Positions 27,401 to 37,600 of a DNA stretch of 64,000 bases are shown here, in pieces. Every line of letters starts with the position of its first letter. Within the stretch, counting starts at the first letter, position 1. The stretch lies in NCBI GenBank assembly GCA_018697195.1, contig CM031857.1, forward strand, positions 90,816,274-90,880,273, in the 5' to 3' direction. The notes beneath the pieces are model-generated. The model was not told the origin of the DNA. It worked only from the letters and a program-made list of their open reading frames with translations, and did no database searches. Source of the DNA: Certhia americana (taxonomy: Eukaryota; Chordata; Aves; Passeriformes; Certhiidae). The translations under genes and the position numbers were made by a program.

Positions 27401-30400
27401 AGGTAGATGGTTAAAGAATATATATGAGTGGCAGTGATTCTTAGGTCTGTAGAGGAGTTTTACATCTCACTCTTCAGGAGGAATAAAGGATCCCAGACAG
27501 AAAGCTAGGCTCCTAATAATTGAATGTGATGCTCTGTAGTACCATTAAAAACTCCTGTACATGTTCTAAAGTTTAGACAGAACAAATGTAGAGCAAATAG
27601 CTCATGGAGCCAGAATTCTGTTCAGGGAAACCATCGGCACAGGAAAGAGTGGAATATTAAACTGCTCTTGTGAAATTACGGAAATCTAAGTGGTTATACA
27701 GGTGCTGCATAGTTGGGACGTATTTTTAAACTTACCTGTGGCACTGGGATGTTTTGTTAGAATTATTTCAGGCAAATAGACTTCGCTCTGATTCCTTCAC
27801 TTAATATGAACTGCGTGTGTCTGGGGACATTGGCAGAAATCAGTTAAGACAGAGAAACATGAATTGCAGATTTCCAGAATCAGGGAAAGAAAGAAAGGCA
27901 TAGAGAGGGGCTTGTGTTACCACTGTTTTCTTTCCATAAACCAAAGTTAATAACGTAAGTCTTGTCAGCAAAGTGCTCATGAACTATCAAAAGTTGCTTC
28001 CCAGGACTGGAGGGGCCAAGTCCAGCTTAAATGTTTCTGTCAACATACAAACCCGAAATACGAATTTCATAAACATCTGTATAATTCTTTTGTCATACTG
28101 GGGCATTTGAATACTTATGAACTGAAACAAAATCTTCTTCCCTTAAATATACCCAAAGTTACTCGTGTATGGAGCTGAGATGCCCGTTATTCAGCCTGCA
28201 CATTGGTGATGAAAATGCTTACCCTGACAAACAGGCTGTGGATTGACAGCCAAAGAGCATTCTGTTGTAGTTAATTGTGAATTTTCCAGTTACTGCAGTG
28301 ACCAGAAGTGCAGGAATGCAGGTTTTATTTCAATCCCAGTCTTGCAGGTAAATTAAGTAGGAAGAGATGTTGCCTGAGGGATCTGTCATTCACTTCCTTT
28401 CAGAATTATTCTATGAAAAGTGGGATTTCTTGGCTCAGAGAAAGGAGAGAAAAACTCCTACCTTAATGGCTAGGTCACACCTTAGAAGATGGGGAGCCTC
28501 CAGCACCCCTGCACAGCTGAATGCTCTGGGGAATTTGCATTTCCAGTTTGACTGGACCTGGTCTAAAGGCTATAGGTTATTGTGGTGGTTTGAGTTTTTT
28601 GTTACCTTTCTGGTTGTTGTGTGGACTGGGAATTGTGCAGCCCCCATACACAGGAAGGAGGCAGTGGTTATATTGAACTGTTTAAGTATAAGTAGCATTT
28701 TTGTAGTTTAAGCTAGCTGTGAAAAACCACCCCTGGGAAGGAAGAACGAATTACCAAAAACCATCAGAGAGAAAGAAGATACTTCAGTGGGCATGAATGA
28801 AGTGTTTGTGCAGTGGGATCAGCCTTGGCTGAAAGAGCAGCTCTCTATGACCACAGTGCAGAGATCTTTGTGCTGTGTGTTGATTTACTTCACCTTGGGA
28901 TTCCTAGGCTCAGTGTGCCTTTATACATTCAGCTGCAGAGGACATTCTCTTCAATTTCATGAAAAGATCATGTGCACAGATTCCTGAGTTTTGATTTCTT
29001 CTCTCCAAGATTATTACAGTCCTGCAATGTTGGGCCTGAAAACTGATCAGGAAGTCCTTGGAGAACTTGTGAAAATGAAAGTTCCAGCTGTGGCAGAGCT
29101 GATGGAAAGACATGGAGTCATGTGGACCCTAGTGGTGTCACGGTGGTTTATATGCCTGTTCATTGACATTCTTCCAGTGGAGGTAATTAGTGACATAAAG
29201 TTCTCTTACCACACCTCTAATTATTTCATTTGTACTGCTTTAGTAATAATTGCTTACTGGAAATCAAGGTTAATCTGAATTCTCTCCTTTCCTGCAGACT
29301 GTGCTCCGAATATGGGATTGTTTATTCTATGAAGGGTCAAAGATCATCTTCCGTGTGGCCTTAACTTTGATTAAACAAAATCAAGCTTTTATTTTGGAAG
29401 CCACAAATTTCCCTGACATTTGTGAAAAATTTAAGCAGATCACCAAAGGAACATTTGTAACAGAGTGCCACAGCTTCATGCAGGTAAATTCTCTGCAGCT
29501 TTCATCATTCCAAATCAAAACCAAGACTGACTAAGAATGTACTTCACTGAACAAAAGATGGATACAGTTAGGAGAAACATAGCTCTTAGGATTTATTTTT
29601 TAAATAAGAAACTCAAGCCTTTCAAGAAATTCAAGCCTAATAAATACATTAATATATTAAATAACTAATATTTAATAGTTATTATCAATTAAGTAATATA
29701 TTTAATAATCATTATCTAATTCCATATATAGCAATCCATCCACATTATCTGTCATACAGGGAAGAAAATTCTTTTTTCCCTTTTTACCAATTAAGGCAGG
29801 AAGTCTGGTGAGAAAATAATTTTAGTGCACTTTTCCATTGAACTATGGGTATTGATCCTGTGTTTTTCTGATGAATTGTAAATACAGTATTGTAGAATAA
29901 GCCCAAAGTGAATTTTAAATTTGCACTGATAAATGGCTGTAGTATTCTGTTTAGAACAAGATGGTAGCAGCATGTTCTCATTTCCAGATAAAAACACATG
30001 AAGCTGAATGTCCAAGTGCTATGGGAGTCTGCAATCTAAGAATTAATCATTTAAATTATTAATACAGAGGGTGCCACATCAGTGTAAAACATTAGATTCA
30101 GGGCTTATCTTAGAAGATGGAAACATAAAAGGTGGTAGCTGCAAAACAAGTAACAGGAGCACATCTGTCATAAATCACTTGGTCAACTCCACTATCGTTT
30201 GCTGTGTGCACAGAACCATGTCCTGGAGGATGACATTTATCCCCCAAAGTGTTTCGTGCTCATGGCACATCTCTGTGAATAGGTCAGTCACAGTAGGGTA
30301 TCATTTATTCTAACTTTCATTATCATTCATATAGAAGAAAAATTAGCTTAACTTACTGACACTTTTCAGTCTTCTAATTAAAGGAGCAAGAGAAAAATCA

Positions 30401-31715
30401 CAGGTACAGTTGTAATTTAGAAGAGAGATGCTTGAGGGGTTTTTCTATTCCATGAACAGTTTAAATGTTAACTGCTTTAAGAATACTTGTTCAGAGGCAG
30501 ATGCTAACACTTGTCCTTGAAGGACTTCTCTCTCCCCTCTTTAATTGTGTTAAATTTTACACCAGCTATTTTTAGAAAATCAACCACCTTTTTCTTGCAG
30601 TTACCCTGAGTAAAAGAATTTTAACTGTTATTTACTAAAGTAATGGGGCTTTGAAGGCAGTTAGATAAACAATTTAGGTTAGGTTCTTCTGTAACTTTGA
30701 AACATGTACTTTTATGCTTGGATGTTTGTTTGGTTGGGTTTTTTCAGTAGTACAAGTATTAGTACCAGTAGAGGTGATGACAGGTATCTTTATGCCTCCT
30801 CCCCCAGAAGAGAACTTTTGTTTTTAGTTTGAAGGCTTCTCTGCCAGAATGCTGTCCTGAACTCGTTCAATTACAGTCTCATCTCTAGAGCTGTCATTTA
30901 ACAGCTCCAGAGAACTGAAGTGCCCACACACCTTAACTGTAGCTTAAAGTGTGTAAAACTGTAGCTTTGTTTCACAGTTTTGTTCGCTCAGAAGTTCTAG
31001 GTGAAGTAATGGAAACAAATGTATTGTTTTTGAACAAGTGAAAACAAAAGGGAAAAAAGTAATTGAAGTTAAAAAAAAAAGTAACTGAAGATGTTTGATG
31101 GCATTCAGAATGCATGAAGTTCTTGCATCCATATCCATTACTCCCCTGGAAAGCCTGGTAGAGAAGGGAAGCAAAGGTAGTGTCACGAGCATTAAAACTG
31201 ATTTTTTGCAGTAGGAAGACATGGCTTTCTTTGTGTTCCAGAGCTTGAACCACCTCTGCTAACACCAAACAAGAAGTGCACTGGTACTTTGTCACATTAC
31301 CCAGGACAGTTTAATATGTTCTAAATATGCCACTTTCCCCCACCTGCCATCTAAAATAATTTCAACTGGACACACATTCAAACCAGATTTTCCATTGCTG
31401 CTTTTGTGTAACTTACTGCACTTGTTATGAGCTGCAGGTTTGCTGTGTGTTTCCAGCTCAGCAGATGAAGATGTTACCCTGTTACAGGAAGGCCGAAGAG
31501 CAGTCAGCAATTTCACAGCATGGACACTGAAGCAGGGATTTCACACCTCAGAGAATTATGTGAGAATTCTAGCATGCTGTCCAAAGCCAGCATTTTAACT
31601 AAGAATTTTCTTCTTTTGGCCTCAGAAAATATTCACCGATCCTGGAAGCTTATCCATGGCAACAATCAACAAACTCCGAGAGACTTGCAGGGAGAAGTTG
31701 CTTTCTCAGGGATAA
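5190..31715 (+). CDS. GRTP1: GRTP1, TBC-domain RabGAP (3' part of gene, six coding exons)
   Basis: Growth hormone-regulated TBC protein 1, a predicted GTPase-activating protein for Rab GTPases in membrane traffic. Exons 5190-5348, 12509-12633, 14437-14533, 29010-29182, 29298-29483 and 31626-31715 join in frame to about 276 residues. The human protein is about 336 residues, so roughly 60 N-terminal residues lie upstream of the window. The TBC arginine finger (IxxDxxR, here IKTDMNR) and the glutamine finger (YCQ) are both present, so the domain looks catalytically intact. Motifs RYIRKGIP, NPGYYHRLLEG, SRWFICLFIDILPVE and RIWDCLF are typical of the family. Introns range from 115 bases to 14.5 kb. 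The first visible exon begins in mid-codon, so it is not the start. The gene converges on LAMP1, as in other vertebrates. Identification is by recalled family sequence. Confidence 0.95.
5349..12508 (+). other. GRTP1 intron
   Basis: A 7.2 kb intron with conventional GT and TAG ends. It contains the solo LTR described separately at 9540-9945. I see no further exon or RNA gene. The open frames in it lack splice context and recognisable domains. Confidence 0.8.
9540..9945 (-). mobile_element. Solo LTR, avian ERVL-like, antisense to GRTP1
   Basis: On the minus strand the element begins TGTCCTGATTCCAGCC and soon reads AGAGTTAATTT, the start I recall for avian ERVL-type LTRs. It ends with TAAACCATGGCA, similar to the family's TTAAACCACGACA-like end. 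Length is 406 bases with TG...CA termini. The flanks are AAAAG on the left and AAAAA on the right, a 4-of-5 match that would fit a 5-bp target duplication, though such short A runs are weak evidence. No internal viral genes are attached, so it is a solo LTR. The family name is from memory. Confidence 0.7.
12509..12633 (+). CDS. GRTP1: GRTP1 exon: both TBC catalytic fingers
   Basis: The exon has 125 bases after acceptor TTTTGTCTAG and before donor GTAGGTA. It encodes (D)MNRTFPDNVKFRKTADPCL through YNVLVAYGHH to AVGYCQ. The Arg-finger codon AGA is at 12517-12519 and the Gln-finger codon CAG at 12631-12633 is the last codon before the donor. It enters in phase 1 and leaves in phase 0, so skipping it would shift the frame and remove both catalytic residues. 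Confidence 0.95.
12634..14436 (+). other. GRTP1 intron
   Basis: A 1.8 kb intron, AT-rich in the 13,500-13,780 stretch. A short 29-bp-period tandem duplication near 14,323-14,374 lies just before the acceptor. Nothing else is recognised. Confidence 0.8.
14437..14533 (+). CDS. GRTP1: GRTP1 exon: middle of TBC domain
   Basis: The exon has 97 bases, acceptor TATTTCAG and donor GTACGT. It encodes GMNFIAGYLILI through NEEESFWLLDALIGRILP, directly continuing the YCQ|GMN motif of the preceding exon. It ends one base into an Asp codon. Confidence 0.95.
21034..21225 (+). mobile_element. CR1 LINE 3'-region fragment
   Basis: The sequence reads AGATGTCAGGAGGAAATTCT, then GGCAGTGGAACAGGCTGCCC and GGAGGTGTTCAAGGCCAGG, which follow the 3' region of avian CR1 elements as I recall them. 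Similarity fades after about 21,200 and the usual 3' tail is missing, so this is a diverged, truncated copy. The edges are approximate. Confidence 0.75.
22843..22878. repeat. (TG)n microsatellite, interrupted
   Basis: A run of TG dinucleotides with single-base interruptions within a GRTP1 intron. Confidence 0.9.
24368..24401. repeat. Compound (TC)n(CA)n microsatellite
   Basis: About ten TC units pass directly into about seven CA units within a GRTP1 intron. Confidence 0.92.
26380..26530. repeat. AT-rich palindromic segment
   Basis: An almost pure A/T stretch with inverted repeats. The best arms are 26441-26456 and 26462-26480, which are reverse complements apart from a 3-base insertion. A second related palindromic stretch (ATAATTATCATATAATAATT) follows near 26,497-26,516. 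Confidence 0.75.
29010..29182 (+). CDS. GRTP1: GRTP1 exon: C-terminal half of TBC domain
   Basis: The exon has 173 bases and encodes (D)YYSPAMLGLKTDQEVLGEL through MERHGVMWTLVVSRWF to DILPVE. The acceptor is CCAAG rather than the usual CAG, but phase and protein continuity fix it. The donor is GTAATTAG. Confidence 0.95.
29298..29483 (+). CDS. GRTP1: GRTP1 exon: end of TBC domain
   Basis: The exon has 186 bases (62 codons, phase 0 both ends), with acceptor TTTCCTGCAG and donor GTAAAT. It encodes TVLRIWDCLFYEGSKIIF, LTLIKQNQAFILEAT and KFKQITKGTF to SFMQ. It is separated from the preceding exon by only a 115-base intron. Confidence 0.95.
29484..31625 (+). other. GRTP1 last intron
   Basis: A 2.1 kb intron. 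The 29,620-29,760 stretch is extremely A/T-rich with TAATAT-type short inverted repeats. No gene is recognised. Confidence 0.8.
31626..31715 (+). CDS. GRTP1: GRTP1 last coding exon and stop
   Basis: Acceptor TTTTGGCCTCAG ends at 31625. The exon encodes KIFTDPGSLSMATINKLRET and ends KLLSQG, followed by TAA at 31713-31715. The C-terminus matches the vertebrate GRTP1 end (human ...LLAQG). Confidence 0.95.
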   Translation, partial: KIFTDPGSLSMATINKLRETCREKLLSQG

Positions 31716-32113
31716 CGCGCCAGACGTAACCAGGTGGTCAGATACTACAGCAATTGACACATTCCTCTGTTTGCACTGATTAAAGCACACTTTAAGCTTT
31801 CCATGAATTAATTGACACTTGACCAATTTTTCCTGCCTTTCAAGTAAGTGTGTTAACACTTTGTACTGTATGTCAGATTTGATAACTGGAACTGGTGGTT
31901 CTGTTACTGTTTGTTGGTGGTGTGTTGTTTTTATTTTTTAAGGATTAAGATATCTTCAGACTAGAATGTGATCAATGTCAGGACCTCCTTTTAAAAAAGT
32001 AGTCCCAGGGAGTTTTGTAATATTAAAAACAAACAGATGTATAAAATTATGTATTACTGTGTTAACTGTGACACCATTACCATTTGTACAAAATAAATTA
32101 ATTTAATTTGTCA
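31716..32113 (+). other. GRTP1: GRTP1 3' untranslated region
   Basis: A short 3' UTR of about 400 bases ending after the AATAAA at 32092-32097. The cleavage point is inferred about 15-20 bases beyond. Confidence 0.7.
32092..32097 (+). terminator. GRTP1 poly(A) signal AATAAA
   Basis: A canonical hexamer 377 bases after the stop codon, followed by a T/TG-rich stretch. An alternative weaker ATAAAA lies near 32,041. Confidence 0.75.
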
Positions 32114-33337
32114 GAACCTGTTTCTTGGTGTAGAGAGTAAAATACGTGATCTGAGTCCTGACTGCCAGTCATTGGCTGGAATACAAGCATCTTTTTCCTC
32201 ACTGCTCTCACTTAAGGAACTCAGATTCAGCAAAGTGTAGGGCAAGAGAGCAATCAGTCATCTTCACTAGCAGTTGATCTATGCAGTGAGAGATAGAGCA
32301 GCTGTAGTGCAATTCTCCCACACCTGTGTCCCTAAAAATCTGAAGAGAAACACTTGTAAAGACATCTGCAAACAGACTTCTTTGACAGGGTAGTGCCAAA
32401 GTCTAGGCCTGGAGTCTGGGAATTTCTTTCTTGTCCATACAGAGCCCTCTTGTGGCCAAATCCTCTCCTTCCAGCTGGGGAAAGGAGAGACAACTGGAGC
32501 ACTTTGTGGGGTTTTTGATCCCTGTGCAACAAGTACTGTGAAAAGCCTAATTTTCACACAGCACAATCCTTTCCAGACTTTACTCCAAGCTCTCTTCATT
32601 CCTTGTGAAGCATGGCTTCCCCTTATCCTGCAAACTGAGATGTTTTCATTCCTCAGCAGGAAAAAAAAATAATCACCTTTGTCAGAGGAAGTAGAGGAGT
32701 GCTCTTCTAGACAACTAAAGACTGCTACTCCACAGTGACTGTGAGCTGTCCTATCCTTTATGATACCAGACACATGCCTTTTTCCTCACTGAGTTATAAG
32801 GACAGCAGCAGTAACATACTCCTGGCATTATGAAACACTGTTCACTACCAGCAAAATTCATAGCTTCCAGGTACCTGCAAGGTTGCAGGGCATCAGTCCA
32901 AAATACACCAGCCTTACTGCCCTGCATTAGGTTCTCTTGGTCAGGAGGGTTCTGTGCAATGTTTTGGTGTGCCCCATTCCTGCCCTGCAGAGCCGCTGCT
33001 GTTAACACCAAAGCCTTGCTGCAGGAGGGAGTCACGGAAGCTTTAAACACCAAGGTTCATTTCCAGCATGTAACAAGGCACACAGCCCTCAGCAGCTGTG
33101 TTTCCTACTTGGTGGTAAGAGGCCAACTTCAAAATCAAGCAAGAAATGTCATTTACACATTCCTTGGCCTAAGAACCTTAACAGCACTGTCAGAAAGTGA
33201 GGCTTGGCCAGGCAGACCAGTCTACCAGTCTTAGGTACAGATCTCAGGACGTGGCAGTTTTTAAGGATTTAACTTCTCCAGGTCTCAGGTTACCAGCACA
33301 TAGCTTTCCTTGTTTCCAAACACAAACCTGATTCAAA

Positions 33338-33385
<48 letters not shown>

Positions 33386-33395
33386 NNNNNNNNNN

Positions 33396-33445
<50 letters not shown>

Positions 33446-33595
33446 GGTTTTCCTTTGTGCCACAAAGAAGAAACTTAAGCACTTGTTTAACTCTATACTA
33501 AAGATTGTTTGAAGCTTCCCAAGTATAGCCAAACCATGTCTTCAGCCCTCAACAGTCAGCAAATGGTTCAAAGAGTGATCAGTAATACTAAAAAA
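32114..33595. other. Intergenic spacer between converging GRTP1 and LAMP1
   Basis: A tail-to-tail spacer of about 1.5 kb. It contains the gapped (CA)n microsatellite. A 164-codon minus-strand open frame (32279-32773) has no recognisable domain and is treated as chance. Confidence 0.7.
33339..33442. repeat. (CA)n microsatellite with internal 10-N gap
   Basis: Pure AC dinucleotides flank ten N bases at 33386-33395. The true array length is unresolved in this assembly. Confidence 0.97.
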
Positions 33596-34465
33596 AATAC
33601 AGAAAAAAAAGTGTCTTTATTAGCATTGTTACAGGCAATGCATACATAAGAACTGATCCTTAAAGTGTACAACCCCCCAGCCAAGTTTAAAGCAATAGAA
33701 TCAGCAGATTGAGATCTACATTGTACACATTTAGAGTAACAGGATCTCTCTGAACCTTCCAACAGAATAGACTGAAATCACTTTACAAAAAAAAGTAAAT
33801 AAAAATAACACCCATTTTAAAAAAGTACCAGCTCCTAACGAGCTGGCATAGCATCAAAAATATCAAACAGGGGAGTTGTCCAATCATAAAGAGTTCCTGT
33901 AAGGTTTGAGTATTGCGTTGTTCACACCCTGCATGTGCCAGGCATTGAGTTTAAAGCTTAGTAAAAAATACACACCTAAGAGACAAGGTGAAGTTCAGAT
34001 TTTAGATTTCAATTTTGTCAGTTGTTACTAAATTTTTTCAAATGCATCATCAGTATACTTAACATCATTGCTCAATGGCAGCGGTGCAAATAATGAACTT
34101 TTTCCCTTTGTTAAGAGTTCTGAAATTGAGTCAGAGTTAGCAACATCCCTCTCTGGAATCTGTAGCTGACATGATCTTATGCCAATTCCAAAAAAGCACC
34201 CTTAAAAACTTTTAGCTTGTTTCTAAGTGGGTAAATATTAAAACTAGTTAGCAAAATTAAACACCAGAATCTTCAGAAGTTATTTTTGTGCATAGTTAAA
34301 TGCTGCAAGATGATTTCACATTTAATAAAGCAGACTTTAAAGAAGCAATTTGCAAGAAAAGATATTACCTTACAATATCAACCAGTTCAGGGGAAATGTA
34401 GGGGGATTCTTTCCCCCAGCTTCTTGCAATTGCTTTTCATCTATGCTGGATTTTAGTGCAAGTAA
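33595..34465 (-). other. LAMP1: LAMP1 3' untranslated region
   Basis: This is the sequence between the LAMP1 stop codon and the inferred poly(A) signal. The extent is inferred from the hexamer at 33616-33621. No coding sequence is seen. Confidence 0.65.
33616..33621 (-). terminator. LAMP1 poly(A) signal AATAAA (minus strand)
   Basis: TTTATT on the plus strand reads AATAAA on the minus strand, 845 bases beyond the LAMP1 stop. This is the last good signal before the GRTP1 tail, so it is the likely 3' end. Confidence 0.65.
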
Positions 34466-34605
34466 TTAAATTGTTTGATATCCAGCATGGCTCCTCTTTC
34501 TGCCAATCAGATAAGCAATCAAGACAATTAGAACAAGACCAGCAAGGGCTGCACCAACTATTATAGGGATCAGCATGTTATTTTCATCCAGTTGACATTC
34601 TTCCA
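34466..34605 (-). CDS. LAMP1: LAMP1 exon 9: membrane span and cytosolic tail
   Basis: Acceptor CTCTTCAG on the minus strand. The exon encodes (V)EECQLDENNMLIPIIVGAA, a hydrophobic span, then RKRSHAGYQTI and TAA (34466-34468). The Cys is the last of the second luminal domain. The Gly-Tyr-x-x-Ile end is the AP-binding lysosomal targeting signal. Confidence 0.97.
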
Positions 34606-37600
34606 CTGAAGAGAGAGAAAAAGATCCATGTTAGGTTCTAGTGCACCAACAGATGGCTACATCCAGAACTTCAGCATTCTGCTCTGAGCATGTAGATAAA
34701 ACTGGCTCAGCTAGCTTGCCAGCAATGTAAAGGAAGCCAAGTCCACTAACTATCATCATTCAGGATGAAGTCTTTCTAGTACCAGCTGTATATACAATAT
34801 GGAGATTATACTGATTGTTTCCTCCTCAAGAGCTGTTAGTTACATACAAATTCAGCCATCACAAATATCCATGCGACCCTTCCCACAGTCATTTTAGTTT
34901 CATCATAGTCACATGGAATATGCTTGCCTCTTTCACACAACTGTCTGCACACAGTTTGGAGGGAAAGGTAGCACCCTTCCTTAACTCTCCTCTGGACCAT
35001 CAGGAACAAGTCCAAGCCGTTTCAAAGCTTTTTACATACTTTTCATACTAGCCTCAACTTGGACATCTTAATCAGCCCCCACATCATCTGTAGTGGGGCA
35101 TGCAGAGACTAAGCATAGCACCCACAAGCTGACATTTGACTACAAAATGTTATATCAAAGTACACTTCACAAATCTTGGAGTTGACAGGAGCTGCCAAAT
35201 GCAAACATCTTACCTGGCCCAAATTTGTCTCCATCAATCTTGAAAATCTGAACCTGAACATTAAATACATTGACAAGGGCTTGGTCTGTGACCTGCAGAT
35301 TCTCTTCAGAACTGCACTTGTAGGAGTTCCCTACTGAAGCTCTCAGCTCACTCATGCTGTTGTTTGATGCTTCAAATTTTGGATCTGTGTAAGGGAAAAT
35401 CTTATTATATAAACCTGAAGAGCAGGAGCTGTAAACTCATAGAACTGCCATTTGATACACTCATCCCCAACATTTCTCATACATTATTTAATACAGTCTA
35501 CCCTTAATATTTACAGACGTAATCACAGAGATTAAATTCCTTAGAAATCCTTACTTTTTGCTTCAGAAGGCAGGGTCGTGCTTACACTCACGCCACGCAG
35601 GAAGAATTTTTCAGCACTTGCATTCTTTAAAAAAACCAAAACCCAACAAATCAGTAGTTGTCATTTAAACTGACGATGTACAACATAAGCTGTTCATGTT
35701 CAGGTTCCATTCTGCACTCATTTTGAGAAAGGTTTTTAAAATGTAGACTGCAAATGGGATTAGCATCTAGAGGAGGTGTTTACTTGGACTTTAGGAGAGA
35801 AAAGCTACAGAAAGTTTGCACCTTAAGGAAGATTATTTCTTGAGAGGGCAAAGAGGCAGAGCACTGCCAAACTGGATTTGACTTCCACACTGCAGTCAAG
35901 TCCCACCTATTGCTTAAGCAGCCTACTTGCAGTGAACTTGGCAGCTAACAGAGCTGTAGTCATTTAATAGCAACAGCTCAAGGTGGTCAGCACTGAAAGC
36001 AGCAGGAAGCTCTGACAAACAGTGGATTCAGTCCTCAAAGGTACACCACTCCAATACAGCACCTGGGGCAGGGCTGTGGGAAACAGGATTCCCAACCATC
36101 GTAGGAGACCAGAAGAGAAGCACACTTGGTCTTTGGGTTGTACACAGAATATTAATGAGGAATTAAATCCAGCTCCAGGCTTAAAATTAGATGAGATGCC
36201 TACTTGTCACAGGCTGTTCCCAGTTTTGGCAAGAAGCCTTAAACAGTAAGCAACATGATCTTCAAGGAAGTTCCCACTCCAAACAAAATACTTTCCTGTG
36301 TACACCTATGTATGCATGCATATATACATAAACATATTCTTTTCACACAGTAGTTACCAAGCATAAAACCCAATAAAGCCTAGTATTAAAACCAAAGGAA
36401 CTAGTTACTCCCCTTCCTGTAGCTGTCCTTTTTCTTCTTGCACTTGCCCCAATTAGTTTTCCCACATGGAAAGTCCTGCAGACCCTGCAGGCTTGGTTCA
36501 GAGATTCTTACCAATGCAAACTGGAAGGTAACCCTTGTTTTCTCAAAAGTCAGGTTCAACAAGGCAGATGTATTGTCGCATCTCCCAGAAGAAGTTGTAT
36601 TATGCGGTACGAAATTCAGCAATTCCAAACCCATCTGTGAGAGAAAAGGAGCAGTTATGACACTTGAAGAGACTGAGCACATCAGCTTACACTCAGCTGA
36701 GGTGTAGCTGGCTTGTGCCTTGTCCTACAGTGCTGTGTTGGCTCTATGTTCCAGACACCAGGGCAGATCCGTGTGCATGTTTCAGACCCGTGCAGGCTGC
36801 ACCTGAGCTACCAGGCTGACAAGACAACTAAGGACACATCTATCAAAGCTTTCTGCAGCCCTGACTGGCTGCAGCCCAGAACCCACTGCTTTCTTCACAC
36901 AAAATGCTTTGGTCCTTGCAGCTTAAGGAAAAACATCAAAAACCACCAACTACACAGAGGGCAAGATGCTATAAAGTACTGCTTTGACATAAGGCAGAAG
37001 AAACTAAGGGACCACCTGTCAGCACAATCATCTTGCACGTCATTTCAGTCCAAAATATTTTAGTTTTGTCCGTGGTTCATAAATTTATGCTGTCTTGCAA
37101 CTGCAGAAGGCTGTGGGTTAAATGCACTTACCAAACAATTAAACAAAAACCCTTTCAGTAGCTCTTAGCTGATCCTTATGTGACAGAAAACCTACTTGCC
37201 ACCTCCTCACTGGTCATTACACTAGAAATCAGCTGTTCCACCAGAAGCAGAACACCAGAATCAGGGAATTTCACACCATTAAAGTGGCTAAAACACAGTT
37301 AATCATCACAACAAGCTACCGTACAGCCATACACCAGCTGTAAGTGCTCATGATTCTACCTTTCAGTCATCAACACCATAAATAAATGCAGTAGTTCCTT
37401 TTGAAACACCATTGTTTCCTTTTGGGGGGATTCAACAGTCCCTTTGGGACTCTGGGTTTGTCCATAGGGCTGGCAAGCTGGGCTCTGCACCAATAGTGAA
37501 GGGGAAGAACCTGTGCCAGGGATGGATCTTACACAAAACTTGTCAAACCCAAATGTCTTCAGTGCTGGCTGGAAGGTAATTAAGTCACAAGCCTGTCCAG

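Larger units (their letters stand above)
14534..29009 (+). other. GRTP1 large intron (14.5 kb)
   Basis: This is the largest GRTP1 intron. It contains a CR1 fragment near 21,034-21,225, a (TG)n near 22,843-22,878, a (TC)n(CA)n near 24,368-24,401, an AT-rich palindromic zone near 26,380-26,520 and a GC-rich pocket near 26,590-26,760. No nested gene or RNA gene is recognised. It ends with the unusual acceptor CTCTCCAAG. Confidence 0.8.

Noticed and set aside
28580..28735. Possible LTR-like or inverted-repeat ends (GTGGTGGTTTGAG and AAAAACCACCCC)
   Set aside because: The ends match only loosely and no flanking duplication was found.
32279..32773. 164-codon minus-strand open frame in the GRTP1-LAMP1 spacer
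   Set aside because: No recognisable domain, no splice context, and several open frames of similar size occur in introns here, so chance is the simplest reading.
33244..33532. Open frames of alternating Val-Cys or Thr-His
   Set aside because: Translation of the (CA)n microsatellite, not a protein.
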